Shown piece by piece: positions 1 through 6,992 of a DNA stretch of 64,000 bases. The notes under the pieces were generated by a model. The model searched no databases. It saw only the letters and a program-made list of their open reading frames with translations, and was not told where the DNA came from. A program made the position numbers and the translations under genes. Source of the stretch: Spinactinospora alkalitolerans (GTDB lineage Bacteria > Actinomycetota > Actinomycetes > Streptosporangiales > Streptosporangiaceae); assembly GCF_013408795.1 (NCBI RefSeq), contig NZ_JACCCC010000001.1, positions 434,001 through 498,000 of the forward strand. Direction: 5' to 3'. Position 1 is the stretch's first letter. Every line of letters begins with the position of its first letter.

Positions 1-39
1 ACTCGCACACGTCCCGAGGTGCGGGCAAAGCCCCGGGTG

Positions 40-483
40 TCACCCCTTGCGCCTCTTGCGGCGGCGCATGGGCTTGGGCTTGAGGCCGTCGAGGAGCAGG
101 CCCAGGCCGATGCCGAGCAGCCAACTGTCCTTGGCCATCGGGATGCCCTGCGGCGTCGGGCGGATGCCGTCGTCCATCCGCGCGTCGGGATTGGTGAAGT
201 ACAGGCGCAGCAGCCCGCTGGAGAAGCCGGTCAGGGCCGCGCCTGCCACCGAGCTGGGAACGAAGGGCAGCAGCAGCACCGTGCCCACCGCCAGCTCCCC
301 GTTGCTGAGGATGCGGGTGAAGTCCTGGGGATCCATGTCCTTGAGCATGGGGAAGGCCCTGGACGCCTCGCTGTGCAGGTAGGCGGCCGTCTCGGGGTCG
401 GGGTTGCGCTTGCTGAGGCCGGAGTTGAGGATGAACGCGCCCGAGATCAGGCGCATCGGCAGGTGGCTGGGTCGCGTGGGCAT
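40..483 (-). CDS. DoxX-like small membrane protein
   Basis: This 147-residue protein resembles the DoxX/DoxX-like family of small four-helix membrane proteins. The N-terminus reads MRLISGAFILNSGLSKRN, the usual DoxX opening, and hydrophobic stretches lie near residues 10-25, 60-75, 78-92 and 120-132. The C-terminus is strongly basic (KPKPMRRRKRRKG). An AGGAGA ribosome site lies just upstream of the ATG at 483. It is transcribed away from the response regulator at 687 and shares a 203-base divergent spacer with it. DoxX-like proteins are linked loosely to redox or quinone processes; the substrate here is unknown. Confidence 0.8.
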   Translation of the reverse strand: MPTRPSHLPMRLISGAFILNSGLSKRNPDPETAAYLHSEASRAFPMLKDMDPQDFTRILSNGELAVGTVLLLPFVPSSVAGAALTGFSSGLLRLYFTNPDARMDDGIRPTPQGIPMAKDSWLLGIGLGLLLDGLKPKPMRRRKRRKG

Positions 484-686
484 GGTCTCTCCTGGCGGTG
501 CCGACGGAAACGTGCTAGCCCCGTGACTACCCGCCCGGATGCGGCGAAACGGTGCGACCCTCCGCTGTAGGCCAAGGTTTTACCGCCCGGGCGCACTCGG
601 CGGGCGCCGGGCCGACCGGCCGCGCCACCGGTTCTCACGCTCCTTTGACGTGTCCTCTTACCCGCAGCTAACCACGATGGGCCACG

Positions 687-1391
687 ATGAACATCATGAG
701 CTCATCCAGCCGAGTGCTCGTCGCCGATGACGACCGGGCGATCCGCGAATCCCTGGAGCGCGCCCTCCAGCTCGAGGGCTACGAGGTGCGCACCGCAGCC
801 GACGGCGTGCAGACCCTCGCGGCCGTGCACCAGGAACCGGTGGACCTGCTCGTGCTGGACGTGATGATGCCCGGCGTCGACGGACTCGGCGTCTGCCGGG
901 TGCTGCGCGCCGAGGGCAACCGCACCCCCGTCCTGATGCTCACGGCGCGGGTGGAGACCCCGGACCGCGTGGCCGGCCTGGACGCCGGGGCCGACGACTA
1001 CCTGCCCAAACCCTTCGAACTCGACGAGCTCCTCGCCCGGCTGCGCGCGCTGCTGCGCAGGTCCGCGCCGCTGCCGGAGGAGGGCGCCGAACCCTCCCTC
1101 CACGTGGGCGACCTGCGGCTGGACCCGAGTGCGCGGAGGGTGTGGCGGGCCGGGACCGAGGCCGAGCTGTCCAAGACCGAGTTCGACCTGCTCGAACTGC
1201 TGGTCCGCAACGCCGGCATCGTGCTCGACCACACCACCATCTACGACCGGATCTGGGGTTACGATTTCGGTCCGGAGTCCAAGAACCTGGCCGTCTACAT
1301 CAGTTACCTGCGCCGCAAGCTGGAGCCGGCGGGCACGCCGCCGCTGATCCAGACCGTCCGCGGCGTGGGGTACACCATCAGACCGCAGTGA
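687..1391 (+). CDS. OmpR-family response regulator (MprA-like)
   Basis: This is a cytoplasmic two-component response regulator. The receiver domain covers residues 1-125, with the acidic pair in VADDDRAI, the phosphoacceptor Asp58 in VLDVMMPG and the Lys in YLPKPF. A winged-helix DNA-binding domain follows at about 140-232, ending VRGVGYTIRPQ. The overall pattern is close to mycobacterial MprA, a regulator of envelope stress genes. The stop is five bases before the kinase start at 1397, so the two are co-transcribed. A start at 696 (MSSSSRVL) is also possible because neither start has a clear ribosome site. Confidence 0.93.
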   Translation: MNIMSSSSRVLVADDDRAIRESLERALQLEGYEVRTAADGVQTLAAVHQEPVDLLVLDVMMPGVDGLGVCRVLRAEGNRTPVLMLTARVETPDRVAGLDAGADDYLPKPFELDELLARLRALLRRSAPLPEEGAEPSLHVGDLRLDPSARRVWRAGTEAELSKTEFDLLELLVRNAGIVLDHTTIYDRIWGYDFGPESKNLAVYISYLRRKLEPAGTPPLIQTVRGVGYTIRPQ

Positions 1392-1396
1392 GACCG

Positions 1397-2809
1397 ATGA
1401 ATACCAGGCCACCGTCGCCGGGCCTGCTCCGCCGACTGGGCGGGACCAGCCTCGGCACGCGGTTCGCGGTCACGTTCGCGCTGGTCGCCGCCGTCGTCAT
1501 CGCGCTGGTCGGCTCACTGGCCTACAACGCCGCGGCCGTCCTGATCCGCACCGACGCCCAGCAGGAGTTCGACAGCACCGTCAGCGGCCTGGCCGACGAC
1601 CTGCGCGCCTCGGCCATGGCCCCGGGCGGGGGCGGCCAGCTCAACCTGCTGCACTCGGAGACGTTCACCTTCCAGTTGCTGGCCTCCAACGGCAGCCGGG
1701 CGCTCCCCGTCAACGAGCGCAACCAGGTCGAGCCGCTGCCGGTCACCGAATCGGACCGGCGGTTGGCCAAGGAGGGCACGGCCGGCCTGGTCCAGGTCCG
1801 CGAGGACGTCGCCAACGGCGAGCGCTACCGGATCGCCACGCTGTCGATGGGGGAGGGCAGGGGTGCGGTGCAGATCGCCCAGCGCCTGTCCCCGATGGAG
1901 CGGCTGCTGGACACGCTCGCCGTGCAGATGGCCGTCGTCGGCGGGGTGGTGCTGGTCGGTGCGGGCTTCGCGGGCTGGCTGGTCGCACGCAGGATCACCG
2001 GTCGGCTGGTCCGGCTGACCGAGGCGGCGGAGTACGTCAGCTCCACCGGCAGGATCGACCTCGTGGCACCGGACGGGGCCAGCGGGGGCAGGGACGAGGT
2101 CGGCAGGCTCGGCAACGCGTTCAACGCGATGCTGGCCCGGTTGGCGAACTCCAAGGAGGACCAGCGGCGCCTGGTGCAGAACGCCTCGCACGAGCTGCGC
2201 ACCCCGCTGACCAGCCTGCGCACCAACGTCAGCGTGATGAAGCGGTTCGACCGGCTCCCGCCCGACGCCCAGCAGCGCCTCATCGACGACCTGCAGGGCG
2301 AGACGCGGGAGCTGACCGACCTGGTCGACGAGCTGGTGCAACTGGCCACCGAGACCAGGGAGGACGAGGAGCCGCAGGAGGTGGAGCTGCGCGAGCTGGC
2401 CGAGCGGGTGGCCGCGCGGACGGGGCGGCGCACCGGCAGGGAGATCACCGTCGACGCCGACGACACGGTGGTCTTCGGTCGGCCGCACGCCCTGGAGCGC
2501 GCGCTGTCCAACCCGGTGGAGAACGCGGCGAAGTTCGACGCCGAGGGCACGCAGCCGATCGAGATCGCGGTCCGCTCCGGCCGGGTCGAGGTGCGCGACC
2601 GGGGGCCGGGCGTCGACCCCGCCGAACTCGAGCACGTCTTCGACCGCTTCTACCGCGCCACATCGGCCCGCAGCCTGCCGGGCTCCGGCCTGGGCCTGTC
2701 GATGGTGCACGACATCGCCGCCTCCCACGGCGGCCGGGTCTTCGCCCGCAACCGCGAGGGGGGCGGCGCGGTCATCGGCTTCGAGCTGCCGGCCGTCCGG
2801 CCCTCGTAG
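1397..2809 (+). CDS. Sensor histidine kinase (MprB-like)
   Basis: This 470-residue membrane histidine kinase is the partner of the regulator just upstream. It has a transmembrane helix near residues 22-46, an extracytoplasmic sensor loop, a second helix near 178-202, a HAMP linker, a dimerisation/phosphoacceptor helix with His265 in NASHELRTPL, and an ATPase domain with the DRGPGVDP and GSGLGLSM motifs. The start at 1397 was chosen because it follows the regulator stop by five bases; the open frame continues to 1142 inside the regulator but that part is a shadow. The N-box reads NPVENA where most relatives have N-hydrophobic-(V/L)-(D/E)-NA, an unusual proline. Confidence 0.92.
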   Translation: MNTRPPSPGLLRRLGGTSLGTRFAVTFALVAAVVIALVGSLAYNAAAVLIRTDAQQEFDSTVSGLADDLRASAMAPGGGGQLNLLHSETFTFQLLASNGSRALPVNERNQVEPLPVTESDRRLAKEGTAGLVQVREDVANGERYRIATLSMGEGRGAVQIAQRLSPMERLLDTLAVQMAVVGGVVLVGAGFAGWLVARRITGRLVRLTEAAEYVSSTGRIDLVAPDGASGGRDEVGRLGNAFNAMLARLANSKEDQRRLVQNASHELRTPLTSLRTNVSVMKRFDRLPPDAQQRLIDDLQGETRELTDLVDELVQLATETREDEEPQEVELRELAERVAARTGRRTGREITVDADDTVVFGRPHALERALSNPVENAAKFDAEGTQPIEIAVRSGRVEVRDRGPGVDPAELEHVFDRFYRATSARSLPGSGLGLSMVHDIAASHGGRVFARNREGGGAVIGFELPAVRPS

Positions 2810-2948
2810 CGCATGGCGGACCGGGATCCGGACGGTCCGGCGGAAGGGCAGCGGCGAGGCCGGGGGCGGCTCAGGCGGCGCGGATGCCGTCCCGCCGCGC
2901 CCCTACTCGCCGAGCTCGGCCTTATGGGCCCTGAAAACGTTCTTGGTG

Positions 2949-3023
2949 TCAAGTGGTGGTTGCGACGAGGTGGTCGTTGAGGACTTCGGCGGGGGTGGCC
3001 CAGTCCAGGGTCTGGCGGGGGCG
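2949..3023 (-). pseudogene. C-terminal remnant of an IS30-type transposase
   Basis: Only the last 24 codons survive. They read TLDWATPAEVLNDHL followed by VATTT and a stop, matching the conserved end of IS30-family transposases (compare the family pattern TLGWxTPAExL). The frame loses similarity beyond 3023, so the upstream catalytic DDE domain is absent and the fragment cannot be functional. It lies between the kinase and the Mrp operon, marking an old insertion or deletion point. Confidence 0.7.
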
Positions 3024-3257
3024 ACCTGCGCACCAGCGACCTGCCCACGCTCCTTGAGCAGATGACGGCCGTCCGGGTCGGCGACGCCGACCGCACCCGG
3101 GAGCCGCGTCGACGCCACCGCGCGCTGCAGCTCGACGCCCTGCGCCCCGACGCCGCCGTGAGCGCGCTGCCGGGCTCACCGCCGAGCCCGGCGGAACTCG
3201 GCGATCGGTGGATCCCCCGGTGACGGGGGCCGCGTCCGCGCCTCGCGGGGGCCCGCG
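3024..3257. other. Spacer without a recognisable gene
   Basis: Beyond the transposase remnant a plus-strand frame runs to a stop at 3223 (ending ELGDRWIPR) and looks coding-like, but it has no start, no ribosome site and no family I recognise. It may be a fragment of a gene broken by the insertion. No promoter or convincing terminator was seen. Confidence 0.4.
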
Positions 3258-3620
3258 TCAGGACCGGGAGGAGTCCGGGGCGTCCTCGTTGAGCCGCTCC
3301 CTGAGCTCGTCGATCGCGATGAGGTCGCCGCGGGCCCGGCCGGTCCGGTAGGTCACGCGGCCGGCGATGTGGCCGGCCACGGGCACGGTGAGGATCTGGA
3401 AGAGCGCGATGAGCAGCAGGATCCCGACGCGCGGCTCCGGGGCCAGGCGCAGCCCGAGGCCGACCAGGATCAGCAGCAGGCCGAGGATCTGCGGCTTGGT
3501 GGAGGTGTGCAGGCGCGACAGCAGATCAGGGAAGCGCACCAGTCCCACGCCCGCGGCGAAGGAGAGCGCGGCCCCGACGAGCATGCAGCAGACGGCGATC
3601 CAATCCAGAACGGCGGTCAC
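3258..3620 (-). CDS. mnhG: Mrp antiporter subunit G
   Basis: This 120-residue protein is the small MnhG/PhaG subunit of an Mrp-type Na+/H+ antiporter in the cytoplasmic membrane. Three hydrophobic helices are visible, with the family pattern RFPDLLSRLHTSTKPQILG and GLGLRLAPEPR between helices one and two. The GTG start at 3620 overlaps the mnhF stop as GTGA, showing translational coupling. The C-terminal 35 residues are charged and hydrophilic. It is the last gene of the operon; no strong terminator hairpin is visible after it. Confidence 0.93.
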   Translation of the reverse strand: MTAVLDWIAVCCMLVGAALSFAAGVGLVRFPDLLSRLHTSTKPQILGLLLILVGLGLRLAPEPRVGILLLIALFQILTVPVAGHIAGRVTYRTGRARGDLIAIDELRERLNEDAPDSSRS

Positions 3621-3913
3621 GACGCCTCGCCCTCCTCCCCCGACGGCGGGTGTTCGATGTGGTAGCGGGCGACGAACCGGGAGACGCTGACCGAACCGAC
3701 GAACCCCAGCAGCGACAGCACCAGCATGATCGGCAGCACCGTCGGATCGCGGTTGAACGCGGCGTAGGCGCCGATGCCGGCGATCGCCGAGGCCAGGATG
3801 ACATCCAGCGACAGCGCCCGGTCCAGGATCGAGGGCCCCATCACCAGCCGCGCCATGCTCAGCAGCGCCGCGGCGCCGAGCAGCACCGCGATGGCGATCC
3901 AGGCGGCGGTCAC
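3617..3913 (-). CDS. mnhF: Mrp antiporter subunit F
   Basis: This 98-residue, three-helix membrane protein carries the MnhF signature (RLVMGPSILDRALSLDVI) and belongs to the Mrp cation/proton antiporter complex. The GTG at 3913 overlaps the mnhE stop by four bases, and its own stop overlaps mnhG. The final residues (HPPSGEEGEAS) are acidic and likely cytoplasmic. Length matches the family. Confidence 0.93.
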   Translation of the reverse strand: MTAAWIAIAVLLGAAALLSMARLVMGPSILDRALSLDVILASAIAGIGAYAAFNRDPTVLPIMLVLSLLGFVGSVSVSRFVARYHIEHPPSGEEGEAS

Positions 3914-4494
3914 GCCGCACCTCCCGTCCGCGCCGATTCCTCCAGCAGCCGGATGTCGGCGCGGGTGCCGAACGCCCGGGTGATCCGCTCCTCCAGCCGC
4001 AGCACGTCCTCGCGCGCCGCCTGCGCCGCATCGGCGTCCTGCGCGCCCAGCGCGTGCACGAACAGCGTGGACGAGGCGTAACCGACCTCCACGATCACGC
4101 TTCCCGGGATCACCGACACCACGATCGCCGTGGCGGTCAGCAGCAGATCGGACTCGGTGCGCAGCGGGACCGCGATGACGGAGCTGCGCGGCGTGCGGCC
4201 GAACGCGAACGCCAGCGCGGCCACTCGCATGGCGGCCGTCACCAGGTCGTAGCCGAAGCGCACCAGGAACACGGCGGCCGGCCACGGGTGCAGCCGCAGC
4301 CCGGTGTCCAGCAGCGGCATCGGAAACACGACCATGACGACCACGCCGACGCACAATCCCGACAGCACCGTGCCCACCGACAGCTCGCCGAACAGCAGCA
4401 CCCAGGCCACGATCATGCCCAGCACCGGGGCCACCTGGATCCTTCGGCGGCCCAGGCGCAGGTTCAGCGGAGGGGGTTCGGTGGGCCGCGTCAT
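3910..4494 (-). CDS. mnhE: Mrp antiporter subunit E
   Basis: This 194-residue subunit has two or three N-terminal helices (residues about 22-75 and 80-100) and a cytoplasmic domain, as in MnhE. The pattern SVIPGSVIVEVG is typical of the family. The ATG at 4494 overlaps the mnhD stop as ATGA. The C-terminus (EERITRAFGTRADIRLLEE) is predicted helical and charged. MnhE is needed for assembly of the full Mrp complex in characterised systems. Confidence 0.92.
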   Translation of the reverse strand: MTRPTEPPPLNLRLGRRRIQVAPVLGMIVAWVLLFGELSVGTVLSGLCVGVVVMVVFPMPLLDTGLRLHPWPAAVFLVRFGYDLVTAAMRVAALAFAFGRTPRSSVIAVPLRTESDLLLTATAIVVSVIPGSVIVEVGYASSTLFVHALGAQDADAAQAAREDVLRLEERITRAFGTRADIRLLEESARTGGAA

Positions 4495-6164
4495 CGGACA
4501 TCTCCGGGGAAGACCGCTTCGACATAGGGCGTCCGCGCGATCAGCTCGGCCGCGGCGCGGTCGCTGTAGCCGATCAGCGGCCCGGCGAGCACCGTGAAGG
4601 CCAGTCCCATCACGACCAGCGCGGTCGTCGCCCCGACCATGCTCTTGGGCAGTGTCGCCGAGGTCGCGATCGTGCGCCCGCCCAGCGTCGCGGCCCGTCC
4701 GGTGACGGTGCGCGCATCGGAGGAGCGGACCCGCGACGACGGCCCCATGGCCTGGCCCGGGCCGAACGCCGAGGTCGGCGACTCGTCCTCGGAGGTCTCC
4801 AGTACGGTGCCGGGCTCGGCGACCGCACCCTCGCCGGGCGTGCGCCAGAACGCGCGGTTCCACACCCGCGCGACCGCGTACAGCGTCAGCAGGCTGGTCA
4901 GCACCGAACCCGCGACCAGCGCATAGGCCAGCGGGGTGCCCTGCTGCACGCCGGCCTGCAGCAGCCCGAGCTTGCCCAGGAAGCCCGACATCGGCGGGAT
5001 CCCGCCCAGGTTCATCGCCGGGACGAAGAACAGCACGGCCAGCACCGGCGACAGCTTCGCCAGGCCGCCCAGGTCGTTCAGCGACGTGCTGCCGCCCCGG
5101 CGCTCGATCAGCCCGGCGACCAGGAACAGCGTCGTCTGCACGGTGATGTGGTGGGCGACGTAGAAGATCGCGCCGGCCAGACCCAGATGACTGCCCAGGC
5201 CGATCCCGAAGACCATGTACCCGATGTGGCTGACCAGGATGAACGACAGCAGGCGCTTGATGTCGTTCTGCGCGACCGCACCCAGGACGCCGATCACCAT
5301 GGTGACCAACGCAGCCCACATCAGCAGGTCGTCGACCCGGCCGCCGGGGAACAGCAGCGTCTGGGCGCGGATCATCGCGTAGACGCCGACCTTGGTCAGC
5401 AGGCCGGCGAACACCGCGGTGACCGGCGCGGGCGCGGTGGGGTAGGAGTCCGGCAGCCACGCCGACAGCGGGAACACCGCGGCCTTGATGGCGAACGCGG
5501 TCAGCAGCATGACCTGCAGGACGGTCCGAACCTCCTCGGGGACGCCGGGCAGCCGCACCGCTAGCTGGGCCATGTTGACCGTGCCGGCCGCGGCGTAGAT
5601 CAGGCCGATGGAGATCAGGAAGATCAGTGAGGACAGCAGCGAGACCACGACGTAGGTCGCGCCCGCTCGGAGCCTGGCCTGCGTGCCGCCCAGGGTCAGC
5701 AGCACGTAGCTCGCGGTCAGCAGAATCTCGAAGCCCACGTAGAGGTTGAACAGGTCGCCGGCCAGGAACGTGTTCGACACGCCCGCGACCAGGACCAGGT
5801 AGGTCGGGTGGTAGACCGCCAGCGGCGCGACCTCGTCCCGGTCGGCCATGCCCTGGCCGATCGAGTAGACCAGCACGCCCAGGGTGACCGCCGAGGAGAT
5901 CACGACCATGAGCGCCGAGAGCCGGTCGGCCACCAGGGTGATGCCGATGGGAGCCGCCCAGCCGCCGACGTGCACGACCTGCGGGCCGTGGGCGTCGGTG
6001 CCGAACAGCAGCACCAGGGCGATCAGCAGCACGGCCGACAGCGTGGCGATGCTGATGCCGCGCTGCAGCCTGCTCAGCCGGATCCCGATCGTGAGCTTGG
6101 CCCCCGCGGCGATCAGCGGCAGGACGACCGGAAGCGGCACCAGATAGTGCAGGACGTCGCTCAT
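4491..6164 (-). CDS. mnhD: Mrp antiporter subunit D
   Basis: This 557-residue polytopic protein is homologous to the proton-pumping ND2/ND4/ND5 subunits of complex I. It has the family motif NLYVGFEILLTASYVLLTLG with the key Glu in the fifth-helix region, the KAAVFPLSAWLPDSYPTAP motif with the conserved Lys, and MNLGGIPPMSGFLGK. It forms an ion path with MnhA. A hydrophilic insertion of roughly 65 residues rich in Ser, Thr, Glu and Pro lies between the last two membrane regions (about 435-500), longer than in common relatives. The ATG at 6164 abuts the mnhC stop with no gap. Confidence 0.95.
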   Translation of the reverse strand: MSDVLHYLVPLPVVLPLIAAGAKLTIGIRLSRLQRGISIATLSAVLLIALVLLFGTDAHGPQVVHVGGWAAPIGITLVADRLSALMVVISSAVTLGVLVYSIGQGMADRDEVAPLAVYHPTYLVLVAGVSNTFLAGDLFNLYVGFEILLTASYVLLTLGGTQARLRAGATYVVVSLLSSLIFLISIGLIYAAAGTVNMAQLAVRLPGVPEEVRTVLQVMLLTAFAIKAAVFPLSAWLPDSYPTAPAPVTAVFAGLLTKVGVYAMIRAQTLLFPGGRVDDLLMWAALVTMVIGVLGAVAQNDIKRLLSFILVSHIGYMVFGIGLGSHLGLAGAIFYVAHHITVQTTLFLVAGLIERRGGSTSLNDLGGLAKLSPVLAVLFFVPAMNLGGIPPMSGFLGKLGLLQAGVQQGTPLAYALVAGSVLTSLLTLYAVARVWNRAFWRTPGEGAVAEPGTVLETSEDESPTSAFGPGQAMGPSSRVRSSDARTVTGRAATLGGRTIATSATLPKSMVGATTALVVMGLAFTVLAGPLIGYSDRAAAELIARTPYVEAVFPGDVR

Positions 6165-6992
6165 CTAGTCGGCTCCCAGCAGGTCGCTGTCCTCGGCGCG
6201 GGCCAGGCGCTCGCGTTCGGCGCGGATCCGCGCGCGCAACTGCCGCTTCTCCGCCCTGATGCGCCGCCGCAGTTCGCGGCGCTGCTCCCGCTCGGCCTCC
6301 CGGTCGGCCCTGACGTGGTCGCGCAGCTCCGTGCGGTACGCCTCGACCTGTCCGCGCAGCTCCTCGACCCGCTTTTCGCGCTCGCGCCGGACGTCGCGGA
6401 CCCGCCGGGCGATGTCGTCGTCGCCGACGCCGTCGTCGCCGCGGTTCTCGCGGATCCAGTCGCGCAGCTCGGTGTCGGCCTCGGCCAGCCGGGCGCGCAG
6501 CTCGGCGCGTTCGGCCTCCTCCCTGCGGTCCTCCTCCTCGATGCGGCGGTGCAGGTCCGTGCGCTGCTCCCGGATCTCCCGGCGTAGCCGGGCGCGCAGC
6601 TCCCTGATCTGCGCGCGCAGTTCGGCGCGGCTGCCGCCGAGCAGGATCCGGCGGTCCTCGGCGTCGTCCTGGACCTCGTCGTGGCCCTGCAGCTGCCAGC
6701 TGCGGTGCGCCATCGCCAGCAGGAACGCGGTGATCCCCAGGGTGATGACGATCGCGGTCAGGATCATGGCCTGCGGCAGAGGGTCGCTCATCTCCGCCTC
6801 GTCGGTCAGGCCGAGCAGCGGCGGCCCGCCCGCGGCGCCGCCGGTGGACAGGATCATCAGGTTGATCCCGTTGCCCATCAGGACCACGCCGAGCAGCACG
6901 CGGGTGAGGCTGCGCTCCAGCAGCAGCACCACGCCCACTGCGACCAGCACGCCGACCACCACGATGAGGACGATCGTCGGGGTGTCGTTCAC
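6165..6992 (-). CDS. mnhC: Mrp antiporter subunit C with charged coiled-coil tail
   Basis: The first 100 residues are a normal NuoK-like MnhC: three helices, GVVLMGNGINLMIL, and DPLPQAMILTAIVI. Family members usually end soon afterwards. Here about 170 more residues follow, dominated by Arg and Glu in heptad-like spacing (for example RELRARLRREIREQ and EEEDRREEAERAELRARL), predicting a long cytoplasmic coiled coil. The tail is in frame and ends exactly where mnhD begins, so it is part of the gene. The GTG start at 6992 overlaps the mnhA stop as GTGA. The tail has no enzymatic motif I recognise; it may be a scaffold or regulatory arm. Confidence 0.9.
   Translation of the reverse strand: MNDTPTIVLIVVVGVLVAVGVVLLLERSLTRVLLGVVLMGNGINLMILSTGGAAGGPPLLGLTDEAEMSDPLPQAMILTAIVITLGITAFLLAMAHRSWQLQGHDEVQDDAEDRRILLGGSRAELRAQIRELRARLRREIREQRTDLHRRIEEEDRREEAERAELRARLAEADTELRDWIRENRGDDGVGDDDIARRVRDVRREREKRVEELRGQVEAYRTELRDHVRADREAEREQRRELRRRIRAEKRQLRARIRAERERLARAEDSDLLGAD

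Noticed and set aside
3004-3223. Plus-strand gene fragment next to the IS30 remnant
   Set aside because: It looks coding-like but has no start and no family I can name, so it is only mentioned as spacer content.
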